Assembly (NCBI GenBank): GCA_965220285.1 | Contig: OZ244818.1 | Location: 4,402,001 to 4,466,000, forward strand | Length of the DNA: 64,000 bases | DNA from: Bin5 sp009843665 | Lineage (GTDB): Bacteria; Chloroflexota; Anaerolineae; Caldilineales; Caldilineaceae | Direction of reading: 5' to 3' | In this document: piece after piece, positions 52,685 through 63,556 of the stretch | Layout: each line of letters begins with the position of its first letter | How positions within the stretch are numbered: the stretch's first letter is position 1 | Notes under the pieces: generated by a model | The model's database searches: none | The model's input: only the letters and a program-made list of their open reading frames with translations | What the model was told of the DNA's origin: nothing | Program-made: the position numbers and the translations under genes

Positions 52685-53935
52685 ATGAGAAACCTTGGAC
52701 GAACAATCAGCAAAAGGCCGGCGTCAGACGCGGCCAAACGAAAGCTTTGGGTCGTGATTTCTTTGGTCCTCCTCGCGTCGCTAGTCCTTGGAGGATCTGC
52801 TTCGGCTGCATCGGTGTCGGAACGGATCAAACCGCAGCCCGGTGTTCTGATCGTGGCCGTCGGCGAGGAGACACCGGCCTCCGAAGCCGGCCTTGCGCGC
52901 GGCGATATCTTGCTGGCAATCGACGGCGACATGGTCAATACCGCCGCCGAGTTGCAACACGTGATCCTCATGCGCGACCCGGGCGATACTCTCGAACTGA
53001 CCGTGAAACGCGGCGACGAAGAGATTACGCTTTCGGTCACCCTCGCCGACAGGGACGGCTACCCGCTGCTGGGCGTGTCGCCAGACGTTCCCCGGATCCA
53101 GGGCTGGAGAGCGCAGCGAGGGCGGGCCTCGGCAATGCCTGGCTTCGGACGCAGTCCCAATTTTGAGCGTTTCAGGGGGATGGAACGATTCCCCGGCTTC
53201 GTTGGCGAAGGCGCGGAGGTCACCGCTGTGCTGGACGAGAGCCCAGCCGCAACAGCAGGCCTAATGGCTGGCGACCTGATCACCGCCATTGACGACGACG
53301 AAATCACGGGTATTAGAGACTTGGCTGAGGCCGTTGCCGAATACAGCCCCGGTGACGTCATCGAGCTGACGGTGGATCGCGAAGGAGAGAGCACGAACCT
53401 GAGTCTTACGCTCGGCACACATCCGGATGACGGTGAGAAAGCCTTCATCGGCGTAAGCATCGCACCGACCGAACGCTTTCGCGTCGAAATGAACCGGTCT
53501 GGTCCCGACCGCCGTCAGCCGTGGGGCAATCGTTTCGGCTTCGCCTTGCCGTTCGGCAACCGCTTCTCCTTCATGGAACTGCCGGATGGTGCCCTGGTCA
53601 TGGACGTGCAGGAGCAGGGCCCGGCGGCTCTCGCAGAACTGCAGCAAGGCGATGTAATCACCGCCATTGGCGACACTGAGATCTCCAACTTTGAGGACTT
53701 GGTCGAAGCCCTGGCGACGCACAGCCCCGGTGATGAAGTGGAAATCACTGTGACGCGAGACGGCGAATCCATTGCTACAACAGTTACTCTGGGCGCCCAC
53801 CCCGACGTCGAGGACAAGGCCTTTCTGGGTGTGTCCATCATGCCCCTTGAGCGCCTCCGTATGCACATGAAGGACCTACAGAACCAGGACCACGAAGAGC
53901 AGAAGAACGCACAGGAGTCGCAGAGCAGTTCCTAG
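52685..53935 (+). CDS. Exported triple-PDZ protein without protease domain
   Basis: A 416-residue protein with one N-terminal hydrophobic segment (about 21-42; signal anchor or cleaved at ASA) and three PDZ domains: about 53-121 (SEAGLARGDILLAIDG), 176-250 (ATAGLMAGDLITAIDD) and 302-380 (ALAELQQGDVITAIGD). The Ser protease domain of DegP/HtrA and any DegS-like catalytic triad are missing. The tail is Gln/Glu-rich. PDZ domains bind C-termini of proteins, so an envelope scaffold or sensor is plausible. AAGGAGAAAGAG precedes the ATG. Position between a response regulator and a histidine kinase suggests a role in that signalling pathway. Confidence 0.85.
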   Translation: MRNLGRTISKRPASDAAKRKLWVVISLVLLASLVLGGSASAASVSERIKPQPGVLIVAVGEETPASEAGLARGDILLAIDGDMVNTAAELQHVILMRDPGDTLELTVKRGDEEITLSVTLADRDGYPLLGVSPDVPRIQGWRAQRGRASAMPGFGRSPNFERFRGMERFPGFVGEGAEVTAVLDESPAATAGLMAGDLITAIDDDEITGIRDLAEAVAEYSPGDVIELTVDREGESTNLSLTLGTHPDDGEKAFIGVSIAPTERFRVEMNRSGPDRRQPWGNRFGFALPFGNRFSFMELPDGALVMDVQEQGPAALAELQQGDVITAIGDTEISNFEDLVEALATHSPGDEVEITVTRDGESIATTVTLGAHPDVEDKAFLGVSIMPLERLRMHMKDLQNQDHEEQKNAQESQSSS

Positions 53936-54141
53936 ACCTACCTACTCGTTGACAGACCAGCGCCGCCAGAGGCGGGCCGGCACGATGGTGTGCTCCCACC
54001 TCAGACGCTGGCACAGTCTAATCTCACTCCGCTCTGCGGTCGGCTGCCGGACCGCAGAGCGGCAACCTTTGGCCGGATCCCCCCAACAGAGGATGCAGGA
54101 ACTCTTCCTGACGCGTCCTCTTGGGAGTTGAAGAGGCGCAA

Positions 54142-55872
54142 ATGCTGTACTCGATTCGCTGGCGTCTGATCATTAGCTACGCTGCCCTGACCCTGCTGAC
54201 AATCCTTTTAATCGGAGTCGTTGCCCTTAGCCTTCTGACCCGGTACATGGCCGCCCGCGAGTATGAGACGCTCGTCCTCAACGCCGAGGCCGTAGCGCGC
54301 ATGGCCAAGCCGCTGCTGGTCCGCTCGAACCAAGGCCTTCGCCTTCAACAACTGGCCATAACTTCCGGTTTCCTCACCAATACGGAACTTACGATTCTCG
54401 ACAGAGATCATCGGGCGCTTGCCCATTCACAAATGCGCCTGGCACCTCTGGATTCGAGGCCTGCCTTACTGAGCTTACTTAGCGATCTCTCCCGTAGCGA
54501 CAGAGAGAACTGGCTTAAGGGTATGGTCAGCCCGGTTATCGTGATTTCAGGCTCCGGGCACCCGCGTGGAATGATTGCGATGGACCTTGACGAAGGCGGC
54601 ACACAGAATGAGGAGGCAGCCGCCTTGTCGCTCGAAAGACGTCCTGGCTTTCTGGGGGACAGGCTAGTCATCGTCAATCCAGGCGACGCTTCGTCGGACA
54701 ACGGGGACACAACGCAAAATCGCCCCGTGACGCTCGATGTTCTTTCAACGCCGCGAATCTGGCGCATTGTATTCGGCTACGCCCCCGAGGCGGTACCCCA
54801 GCCTGCAGAAGGGCCTCAAGTTACCGTCCCCGTCCAACACGACGACCAGGTTGTCGGTTACGTCCAGATGACCAACAGATTTACCTACTTCGCCGAGCCC
54901 CTTCTTGCCATTCGTCGAGCGCTGATTGTGGCGGGAATGGGCGCGGTCCTGGTGGCGGTGATTCTTGGATTCCTGATGAGCCGGACGCTGACAGCCCCCT
55001 TGATGGCCCTCGAAGGCGCAACGCAGCAGATGGAAGAGGGGGACCTGGCTGTACGGGCCCCCGAAACGGGCGGGGAAATTGGTGATCTCTCCCGGCGCTT
55101 CAACCGCATGGCAGCACGACTTCAAGCCTCCTTCGCTGATCTGGCCGCCGAGAGAGACGCACTGCGCCGCTTCATCGCAGACGCCTCACATGAACTGCGT
55201 ACGCCACTAACTGCTCTCCGCCAGTTCATTGAAATCCTGCAGGGCAAGGCCGGCAGTGAACCGGAAACGCGCACCGAGTTCCTGGGCGAAAGCCAGCGCC
55301 AGCTGGAGCGACTGCAGTGGATGACAGGACACCTGCTCGACCTTTCCCGCCTGGAAGGCGGTGTCGCAGCCCTGGATGTCGCTAAACATGACCCTTCAGA
55401 CCTGCTGCAAGAAGCGCTTTCCCCGTTTCGGTCGACTGCCGCGGCCAAGCAGATCGAATTGCGCCTGTCTGTGCCAGACGGCCGTGATTCGATCTGGTGT
55501 GATAGGACGAGCTTGGGGATGGCGCTGGCCAACCTCCTGGACAACGCGTTGAAATTCACACAGCCAGGAGGTTTCGTCGAACTTGCCGCAAGCGCAGAAG
55601 CCCATGCTACGCTTCTGACCGTATCTGACAGCGGGCCGGGAATCCCGCCGTCCGACTTGGAGCGGATCTTCGAGCGCTTCTATCGCGGCGAAATAAGCGA
55701 ACAGCTTCCAGGAGTGGGATTAGGCCTTGCCATCGTCAAGAGCGCTGTCGAAGCGCACGGCGGAAACGTGAGCGTGGAAAACCGTGATGGCGCGTTCTTT
55801 ACCATCGAACTCCCTACACACCCGTCAGAACGCCAGCCGGGGAACCCCCCCGGCGCCTCTCGCCTGACTTGA
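54142..55872 (+). CDS. Sensor histidine kinase with periplasmic loop and HAMP domain
   Basis: A 576-residue kinase. Membrane helix 1 (about 10-33), an extracellular sensor region of about 220 residues, helix 2 (about 259-281), HAMP (281-333), HisKA with FIADASHELRTPLTAL (phospho-acceptor His350), and HATPase with LANLLDNALKFT (N box), SDSGPGIP (G1) and GVGLGLAIVK (G2). ATG 54142 has GAGG six bases upstream; the TTG at 54121 is less likely. It should phosphorylate the OmpR-type regulator encoded at 51718. The signal is unknown. Confidence 0.95.
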   Translation: MLYSIRWRLIISYAALTLLTILLIGVVALSLLTRYMAAREYETLVLNAEAVARMAKPLLVRSNQGLRLQQLAITSGFLTNTELTILDRDHRALAHSQMRLAPLDSRPALLSLLSDLSRSDRENWLKGMVSPVIVISGSGHPRGMIAMDLDEGGTQNEEAAALSLERRPGFLGDRLVIVNPGDASSDNGDTTQNRPVTLDVLSTPRIWRIVFGYAPEAVPQPAEGPQVTVPVQHDDQVVGYVQMTNRFTYFAEPLLAIRRALIVAGMGAVLVAVILGFLMSRTLTAPLMALEGATQQMEEGDLAVRAPETGGEIGDLSRRFNRMAARLQASFADLAAERDALRRFIADASHELRTPLTALRQFIEILQGKAGSEPETRTEFLGESQRQLERLQWMTGHLLDLSRLEGGVAALDVAKHDPSDLLQEALSPFRSTAAAKQIELRLSVPDGRDSIWCDRTSLGMALANLLDNALKFTQPGGFVELAASAEAHATLLTVSDSGPGIPPSDLERIFERFYRGEISEQLPGVGLGLAIVKSAVEAHGGNVSVENRDGAFFTIELPTHPSERQPGNPPGASRLT

Positions 55873-55909
55873 GTTCTTCAGAACCAACACAACTTCAGAA
55901 AATCAAGAA

Positions 55910-55937
55910 AGCCTGGCGCACCAACTGTCGCCAGGCT
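55910..55937. terminator. Convergent terminator between the kinase and Trm112-like genes
   Basis: AGCCTGGCG (55910-55918) pairs with CGCCAGGCT (55929-55937). On the minus strand the stem is followed by TTCTTGATTTTC, so it mainly serves the Trm112-like gene. Confidence 0.65.
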
Positions 55938-56050
55938 CCTCCGCTATTTGCACTACACTCTCATAGGGAACGAGCTTACACCGAAGGTGAAACAGATTCT
56001 GCCGTTCCCCCCGTTCGCCGGTCCTTATTCACCGGCAAGATGGAACAACC

Positions 56051-56428
56051 TCAGGCCGACGAAGCCTCCGTCTGTTCCTGCCCGTTCTGAATCAGGCTTT
56101 CATCCTGGTACTTTTTCCCCTCCTCAATGAGCATCACCGGAATCCCATTGCGAATCGGATAGCGATAGCCATTACGAGGGTTAAGCAGGAACTTGCTGTC
56201 GTCCATCAGCTGAAGCGACCCCTTGTCCTCTGGATCCACCAGTATGTCCAGGAGCTGCGGACTTACCTCGCCGCCCAATGGCATATCTTCCAAGGGGGTC
56301 ACCGGCGTATCAGGCAAAACGCCGCTTCCTGTCCCCTCCGGCTGCATGCCTCGCAAAGCCTGCTTCAGCACATACACTACACCCGCGACAAATCCAACAA
56401 AGAAGAGAAACTTTAGCAGTTTTTTCAT
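56051..56428 (-). CDS. Membrane-anchored Trm112-like (DUF343) protein lacking zinc cysteines
   Basis: A 125-residue protein starting MKKLLKFLFFVGFVAGVVYV, a single membrane helix. The second half, LLDILVDPEDKGSLQL, LNPRNGYRYPIRNGIPVML, follows the Trm112p/UPF0434 pattern (normally LL-ILvCP-CKG-L ... C-xx-C-x-aYPIrdGIPvmL). All Cys residues of the usual zinc site are replaced, so it cannot bind zinc in the standard way. Trm112-like proteins support methyltransferases or glycosyl enzymes; the role here is unknown. The frame begins 28 codons upstream, but the hydrophobic N-terminus favours this start. Confidence 0.75.
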   Translation of the reverse strand: MKKLLKFLFFVGFVAGVVYVLKQALRGMQPEGTGSGVLPDTPVTPLEDMPLGGEVSPQLLDILVDPEDKGSLQLMDDSKFLLNPRNGYRYPIRNGIPVMLIEEGKKYQDESLIQNGQEQTEASSA

Positions 56429-56848
56429 CGTACGACTCCATTTCCAAACACTGGACCGCACCTTCGGCAATGCTGCAATCGTAGCACACACGCCCCCTTC
56501 AAGAAAATCCAACGCCTTGCGCTACCCTAGCACAGGTCATCAACCATCTGAGTTCCTACCCACTCCCAGTCTGCAAGCCTCTGACAAGCCTCCTTTTTCC
56601 AATCTGACAAAGAAACCTTTTCGGACCGGGACAGTACATTTCTGGCGACCTCAATCATCGGGGCGACCATCGTCCGCCACTAGGGCGCGCCCATCGAGAT
56701 TCGGCTTCGCTGCCGGTTCAACAAAGATTCCTTGCATGATCGCGGTCACTGCTGTATAGTCTTCCCCAATGCAACGCTGAAACGGATCTTGGGGCGCCGG
56801 ATTTCAATCACCGATGGTAGCTCAACTGGTAGAAGCAGGGGCCGCCGC
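56429..56848. other. Non-coding region
   Basis: 420 bp between divergent genes. Near its end (about 56813-56838) is a stretch that resembles the 5' half of a tRNA but without the rest. Confidence 0.5.
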
Positions 56849-57160
56849 ATGGTACAACCATCAATCCCCGATGACAACGCCTTTCAGATCGAACTGAATT
56901 CGTTCTCCCAGGCACAGAGCGCGGCCGCGCACGCTGTTCGCTACGTAGCCAATTCCGAATTCAACCAGGCTGTTCTCTTCTTTAGGGACGGGAGCTACCT
57001 GCAATTCGAACACAAAGGCCGGGAAAGCCGCTGGGTGAAGGCCTCGGCAGAGCGCACGCAGGCCGATCGCGCCTGCCTCAGCATGAGCCACTTCAGGCTC
57101 AACGCCCTCCACCTGCAACTCTATTTTGAAGATGGCAGCGATGTCGAGTTTACGCTATGA
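56849..57160 (+). CDS. Small protein of unknown function
   Basis: A 103-residue protein that I do not recognise. It is rich in Gln, Ser, Ala and aromatic residues (QAVLFFRDGSYLQFEHKGRE, LHLQLYFEDGSDVEF), which suggests a small beta-rich domain with two similar FxDGS hairpins. GCAGGGG precedes the ATG. The frame is open from 56732, but nothing before 56849 looks conserved. The next small gene follows after 36 bp. Confidence 0.55.
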   Translation: MVQPSIPDDNAFQIELNSFSQAQSAAAHAVRYVANSEFNQAVLFFRDGSYLQFEHKGRESRWVKASAERTQADRACLSMSHFRLNALHLQLYFEDGSDVEFTL

Positions 57161-57196
57161 CACGGCGTTTGACCTGAACAGTGAGGTGAACCATTA

Positions 57197-57394
57197 ATGG
57201 CACGTATTGACGAAAAGGAAGAGTTCAGCAGTTGGTTGCTTGCCTTACAGGCCGGTGCGCTGAACGAAATGCAGCTTGACACCCTTCAGCAGCTGGTCGA
57301 TGACGGCAAGGCAGATAACCTGGAGGAGGCCGCCCGATACCAGGACTGGCAGGACTCCGTTATTGATCCCACCGAACACTTCTACGGTCATTGA
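57197..57394 (+). CDS. Small acidic helical protein of unknown function
   Basis: A 65-residue protein, MARIDEKEEFSSWLLALQAG onward, mostly alpha-helical and acidic. GTGAGGTGA before the ATG is a good ribosome site. It could be translated with the preceding small gene. No domain recognised. Confidence 0.55.
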   Translation: MARIDEKEEFSSWLLALQAGALNEMQLDTLQQLVDDGKADNLEEAARYQDWQDSVIDPTEHFYGH

Positions 57395-57416
57395 AGCCGC
57401 GCTGCGCCCTGACATG

Positions 57417-57448
57417 AAAAAGCGGGCAGTTGACCTGCAACTGCCCGC
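57417..57448. terminator. Terminator of the M16 protease gene (bidirectional stem)
   Basis: GCGGGCAGTT-gacctgc-AACTGCCCGC (57422-57448). On the minus strand the stem is followed by TTTTT, so it ends the M16 transcript; it may also stop the small plus-strand genes. Confidence 0.85.
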
Positions 57449-57474
57449 GCCCTCTCTTAGCCTTTCGGCAACCG

Positions 57475-60400
57475 TTATTCCTCGAAGTCTTCCGGATAGA
57501 GCGACACCAGAATATACCGGTCCAACGGCAGGAATGATACCGCCGCGGCCTGGACCGCTTCCGGCGCCACCGCGTCAGTCCGGCTCTTCACAACCTCCAG
57601 ATCAACAAAGTTAGCCAGATCGACGCCATCCTCCGAAGCCCAATACTCTAGGATTCGCAACCAGTAGTTGTTTTGCTCCAACTGCTCCTCACGCTGGCGT
57701 ACGATCTGTGCTCTGGCCTTTTCCATCAGGTCTTCTCTCGGCCCGTTCCCCTGTACGTCGGAGATTAACCCGAACAGAGCATCCACCAGCTCCTGCACCC
57801 GGGCTGGATCACTCCCGAAGTACATGGATATCTCATACAGGCCGTCCGGATCCGGTTCCATAGAAGCGGATGCCCCATAGGCGTAAACGCCCCCCAGCGC
57901 CTCACGCAACTCTTCGCGCATCAGAATGTCTACGATCGTCTCCAGCATACGAAGGTGGAGGCGTTTATCCAGCGTGTCTTCACTGGGCCCCGTGAACAGA
58001 ATGGTCGTCAGACTCTGCTCGTCCTGACCGCGGTAGACCGGAACCTCCACGATTCCCGATGGCGGGTCTGGTGCCACATCCTGCCAGGTCTCTGAGCGAC
58101 CCAGTGAAGGCAGGTTGCCCAGGTAACGTTGCGACCAGTCAACCATCTGCTCAAGGTCGAAATTGCCAACAAACACGAATGTGAAATCGCTGAAATCGGC
58201 GAATCGCTCTTGATAGATGGCGAATGCACGCTCCAGATCGAGCGTATCGATTATCTCAAGCGTGGGAACGTTGCGCCGGACAGAATCGCCGAATCGAGCT
58301 TCAATGAAGGCGTCTGTCAGCGCGCTGCGGGGGTCCAGTTCTCGATTGCGCAGCGACTCAGTGTACTGGTCCTTTAGCGTCGCAAAGGCGTCGTCATCTG
58401 CATTCGGCTGCGTGCCGTATAGGTAGATGAGTTGAAACAGGGTCTCAATATATTCCTGGCCGGAATAGCCGTGGAATCCTTCGTCCAGCTCGCCGATGTA
58501 CGGAGATACCGTCACCGACTTGTCGGCCAGTAGCCGTTGCAAGGCTGCGTAGCTCACGTCGCCGACCGCACTCTGGCTGACAATGCTGTCGATGAAATCC
58601 GCTTCCGGATAGTCCTCATCGCTGACCAGCGAAGAGCCACCGGGGCTCGTCGCGCTGAAGAGGATCTCCTCCTCCTTGAAGGTGGTCGGTTTCAGCACCA
58701 CCCTTGCACCGTTGGCCAGCGTCAGGTCGGTGATGTTGTAAGTCTCGTCTGTCTGACGGGAGAGGATCCCCGCTGGCTCCGGTATCTCCGTCAACAGCGC
58801 CGTAACCGCCTCGATGTCCTGGTAGGGCTCTACCTCCTTCGTCCCAACGTCGGAGATAACCGCAGCCAGTTCGGCCTCATTGGGCAAACTGTCCGCATCG
58901 CGCTCCGGCCCGACTACAAAAACCGACCGGTTGCTTCCCCCTACATAGAGCTCAGCCCTCTGATTGACATCGTCGCGGCTGATTCCTTGTAGCAGGCGGT
59001 CAACCAGTTTGAACTCCACCTCAATGCCGGGAACGGCCTCGTTTTCAAGATAGTTGCGGCTGTATTCGCTGGCAAGCGAGTGATTGCGCAGGTTCTCACG
59101 ATCGTTGAATAACCGCTCGTAGTTATTCAGGATCTCAGACTTCGCTCGCTCAACTTCGGCCGCCGTGAAGCCGTGACGCCGCACACGCTCGACCTCGGTC
59201 AGGGCAGCGTCCAGGCTGGAGAGGGCCTCCCCTTGGCGCACCTGTACGCCTACCACCTGGTAGTTATTGCCCCGCACCAACTGCCCCTCGCTGACGAAGG
59301 CCCCAAGGAACGGTGAGTCCGCCTCCCTGGTGAGGTCGTCGAGCCGGAAATTCAGCATCTTGTAGAACAGATTGCCAATCAGTCGGTCACGAAAGACCCC
59401 GGCCGAATTCAGGTCCGGTGCAGCCTGCCTGTAGATAATCTGGGCAATCGTTACAGGGAACTCTGGATCGGTGAGAATCAGATAACCTGTGTCTTCATAC
59501 TCCGGCAGGGAGTAGGAAATCCTGGGTCTTGCCGGCTCCGGCGCTTCCAGACTGCCGAAATGCTCGGTGATCTTCGCTTCGATACTGTCCACATTAATGT
59601 CGCCCACGACAATGACCGCCATCAGATCCGGTCGGTACCAGTCCCGATAGAACCTCCGCAATGTCTCAGCCGGCGTGTTCTGTACGATCTCCATGTCGCC
59701 AATCGGCATTCGGTCGGTGTAGCGGGATTCGCCCAACAGAAGTGGGAACAGTTGTTTATTCAACCTGCCGCTCGCATTCTGGTCCCGCAACCGTTCCTCT
59801 TCCAGGATAACGCCGCGTTCGCTTTCCACCTCTTCTTCAGAAACTGTCGCCCGGCTGGCCCAATCCTCCGCCACCTGGAACGTCGTACTGATAATCTCCT
59901 CGTCATCGGTCGGGAATTCCAGGAAATAGACCGTTTCATCGAACGAGGTATAGGCGTTCACGTCCGGCCCGAACGACATGCCAACGGTCTCAAAGTAGTC
60001 AATCAGCGCCTGCTTGGGGAAACGCTCGGTCCCGTTGAACATCATGTGCTCGAGAAAATGGGCCAGCCCCAGCTGGTCCTCGTCCTCTTGGATGGAGCCC
60101 GCATTGATCACCAGCATCAAGGTGGCCCGGTTCGCCGGTTCGGTATTGTGTCGGATGTAATAGGTCAATCCGTTGTCCAGCTGCTCCTTGCGTATGCTCG
60201 GGTCCAGCGCGATCGGCGCGTTCATGTCCAGCGTTTCGCTGTCCAGGTCCAGGAACGCCTGCGCCGGTTCGCTTTCCTCGCCGGGAGACGCCGCCTGCTC
60301 AGTTCCTGATTCCGTTGTCTCCGCAGAGCTGGCCGGTGGGGGTTCCATCCCTTCGCACGCACTGGCGAGCAGTGCAATCAGCGCCAGGAGCGCCACCAAA

Positions 60401-60492
60401 ATCTTCAGATTTCTCGGTCCCAGCCCGGTAATTCTCCGCCTTCCTTTCGTGCGCGTCGAACCTACGGGATGATTTGTTTCTGCATTCTTCAT
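57475..60492 (-). CDS. M16-family zinc metalloprotease, lipoprotein
   Basis: A 1005-residue pitrilysin-type protease made of two M16 halves. The first half carries the inverted zinc motif LAHFLEHMMFNGTE (His145, Glu148, His149) and the third ligand in EVESERGVILEEE (about Glu225). The second half (from about 540) lacks the motif, as is usual for the non-catalytic half. The N-terminus is a lipoprotein signal ending LLASAC (Cys46), followed by a flexible Glu/Ser/Pro linker, so the enzyme is anchored outside the membrane. ATG 60492 has GGAG; the frame opens 42 codons earlier. Likely clears peptides or signal fragments. Confidence 0.94.
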   Translation of the reverse strand: MKNAETNHPVGSTRTKGRRRITGLGPRNLKILVALLALIALLASACEGMEPPPASSAETTESGTEQAASPGEESEPAQAFLDLDSETLDMNAPIALDPSIRKEQLDNGLTYYIRHNTEPANRATLMLVINAGSIQEDEDQLGLAHFLEHMMFNGTERFPKQALIDYFETVGMSFGPDVNAYTSFDETVYFLEFPTDDEEIISTTFQVAEDWASRATVSEEEVESERGVILEEERLRDQNASGRLNKQLFPLLLGESRYTDRMPIGDMEIVQNTPAETLRRFYRDWYRPDLMAVIVVGDINVDSIEAKITEHFGSLEAPEPARPRISYSLPEYEDTGYLILTDPEFPVTIAQIIYRQAAPDLNSAGVFRDRLIGNLFYKMLNFRLDDLTREADSPFLGAFVSEGQLVRGNNYQVVGVQVRQGEALSSLDAALTEVERVRRHGFTAAEVERAKSEILNNYERLFNDRENLRNHSLASEYSRNYLENEAVPGIEVEFKLVDRLLQGISRDDVNQRAELYVGGSNRSVFVVGPERDADSLPNEAELAAVISDVGTKEVEPYQDIEAVTALLTEIPEPAGILSRQTDETYNITDLTLANGARVVLKPTTFKEEEILFSATSPGGSSLVSDEDYPEADFIDSIVSQSAVGDVSYAALQRLLADKSVTVSPYIGELDEGFHGYSGQEYIETLFQLIYLYGTQPNADDDAFATLKDQYTESLRNRELDPRSALTDAFIEARFGDSVRRNVPTLEIIDTLDLERAFAIYQERFADFSDFTFVFVGNFDLEQMVDWSQRYLGNLPSLGRSETWQDVAPDPPSGIVEVPVYRGQDEQSLTTILFTGPSEDTLDKRLHLRMLETIVDILMREELREALGGVYAYGASASMEPDPDGLYEISMYFGSDPARVQELVDALFGLISDVQGNGPREDLMEKARAQIVRQREEQLEQNNYWLRILEYWASEDGVDLANFVDLEVVKSRTDAVAPEAVQAAAVSFLPLDRYILVSLYPEDFEE

Positions 60493-60737
60493 ACTTGACT
60501 CCTTGATTTCTTCGATTGTAAGAAGCTCGCACCCGCCCTTACCAATGTAAGCTCCGATTGTAAACATCCTGTTACCTTTTGATGAAGTTTTCTCAACGAG
60601 CAGGCCAAACTCGGCCAATCAAAAGGTGATAAAAGAGTACAAGCTATCACCAGAACAAGCAAAAAAAGTCTACCCAACCACAGTCAATTTACTACCCGGA
60701 TCGAGGCGAGCGAGGCTGCCCCTTTCCGCAATTCTTA

Positions 60738-60795
60738 GGGCGGTCGAGCCTTCGGCCCTCCCTTGTGAGGGGGGACTCCCCCCTCAACGCCCCCC
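60738..60795. repeat. Structured intergenic repeat, family A, copy 3
   Basis: A diverged copy, 58 nt long. Its main hairpin is TGAGGGGGG-act-CCCCCCTCA. Compared with the other copies two base pairs are changed on both sides, so pairing is kept. The flank at 60836-60885 resembles 2384-2430 near copy 1. Confidence 0.75.
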
Positions 60796-61000
60796 TTCAA
60801 CCACATACGTCGACGACAGAGTGTCGACAGTCGTGACAGGTGTCATATCGAATAAGTTTCGTCAAACCACGTCCCTCCAGTCCTCGAGCCAATCTCACTT
60901 AGACATAATTGCGGCCCTCACTCCTCTCCATTCTCTTCTCGCCCTCGTGCCTGCCCACGCTCACCCCAAAAAAAGGACTGCGCACGTTGACGTAACATGC

Positions 61001-61030
61001 TTGACAAACTGAGCGCGCTTGCCATACAAT
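61001..61030 (+). promoter_or_regulatory. Strong sigma-70-type promoter of the siroheme reductase gene
   Basis: Consensus TTGACA (61001-61006), an 18-bp spacer and TACAAT (61025-61030). The leader to the GTG start is about 190 nt. Confidence 0.7.
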
Positions 61031-61223
61031 TGTCAGCAAGTGCGACCCATAACGAGAATCATTCGAGATGGCCTTGGAAGCTCTGCTGTTCCCGTCCGTC
61101 AGCCCTCGCCGGCAAGCGGACGCTGGGACATGAGAATTCCGGGTCTGAGCGTTACTCAGGGCTACCTGCTTCATCCGTACCGAAATACTGGCGGCGAAGC
61201 AGACAACAGGCAAGGAGACAACT

Positions 61224-63482
<2,259 letters not shown>

Positions 63483-63556
63483 TTGACCTGCGTCGACTGA
63501 ACTTGCCATGCCAAGTTCAGTCGACGTGCCTTCCTTCACCGCCTGCGGAGTAAACG

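Larger units (their letters stand above)
60493..61223. other. Non-coding region of 0.73 kb upstream of the reductase gene
   Basis: Contains family A repeat copy 3 (60738-60795), a strong promoter (61001-61030) and a leader of about 190 nt with two hairpins (61095-61122 and 61145-61159). Confidence 0.6.

Noticed and set aside
52685..53935. HtrA/DegP protease
   Set aside because: Three PDZ domains but no trypsin-like domain and no GNSGGP motif.
56808..56860. A complete tRNA gene
   Set aside because: Only a D-arm-like part is present; no anticodon stem, T-loop or 3' acceptor with correct spacing. The same bases also read as a short out-of-frame peptide, so the match may be chance.
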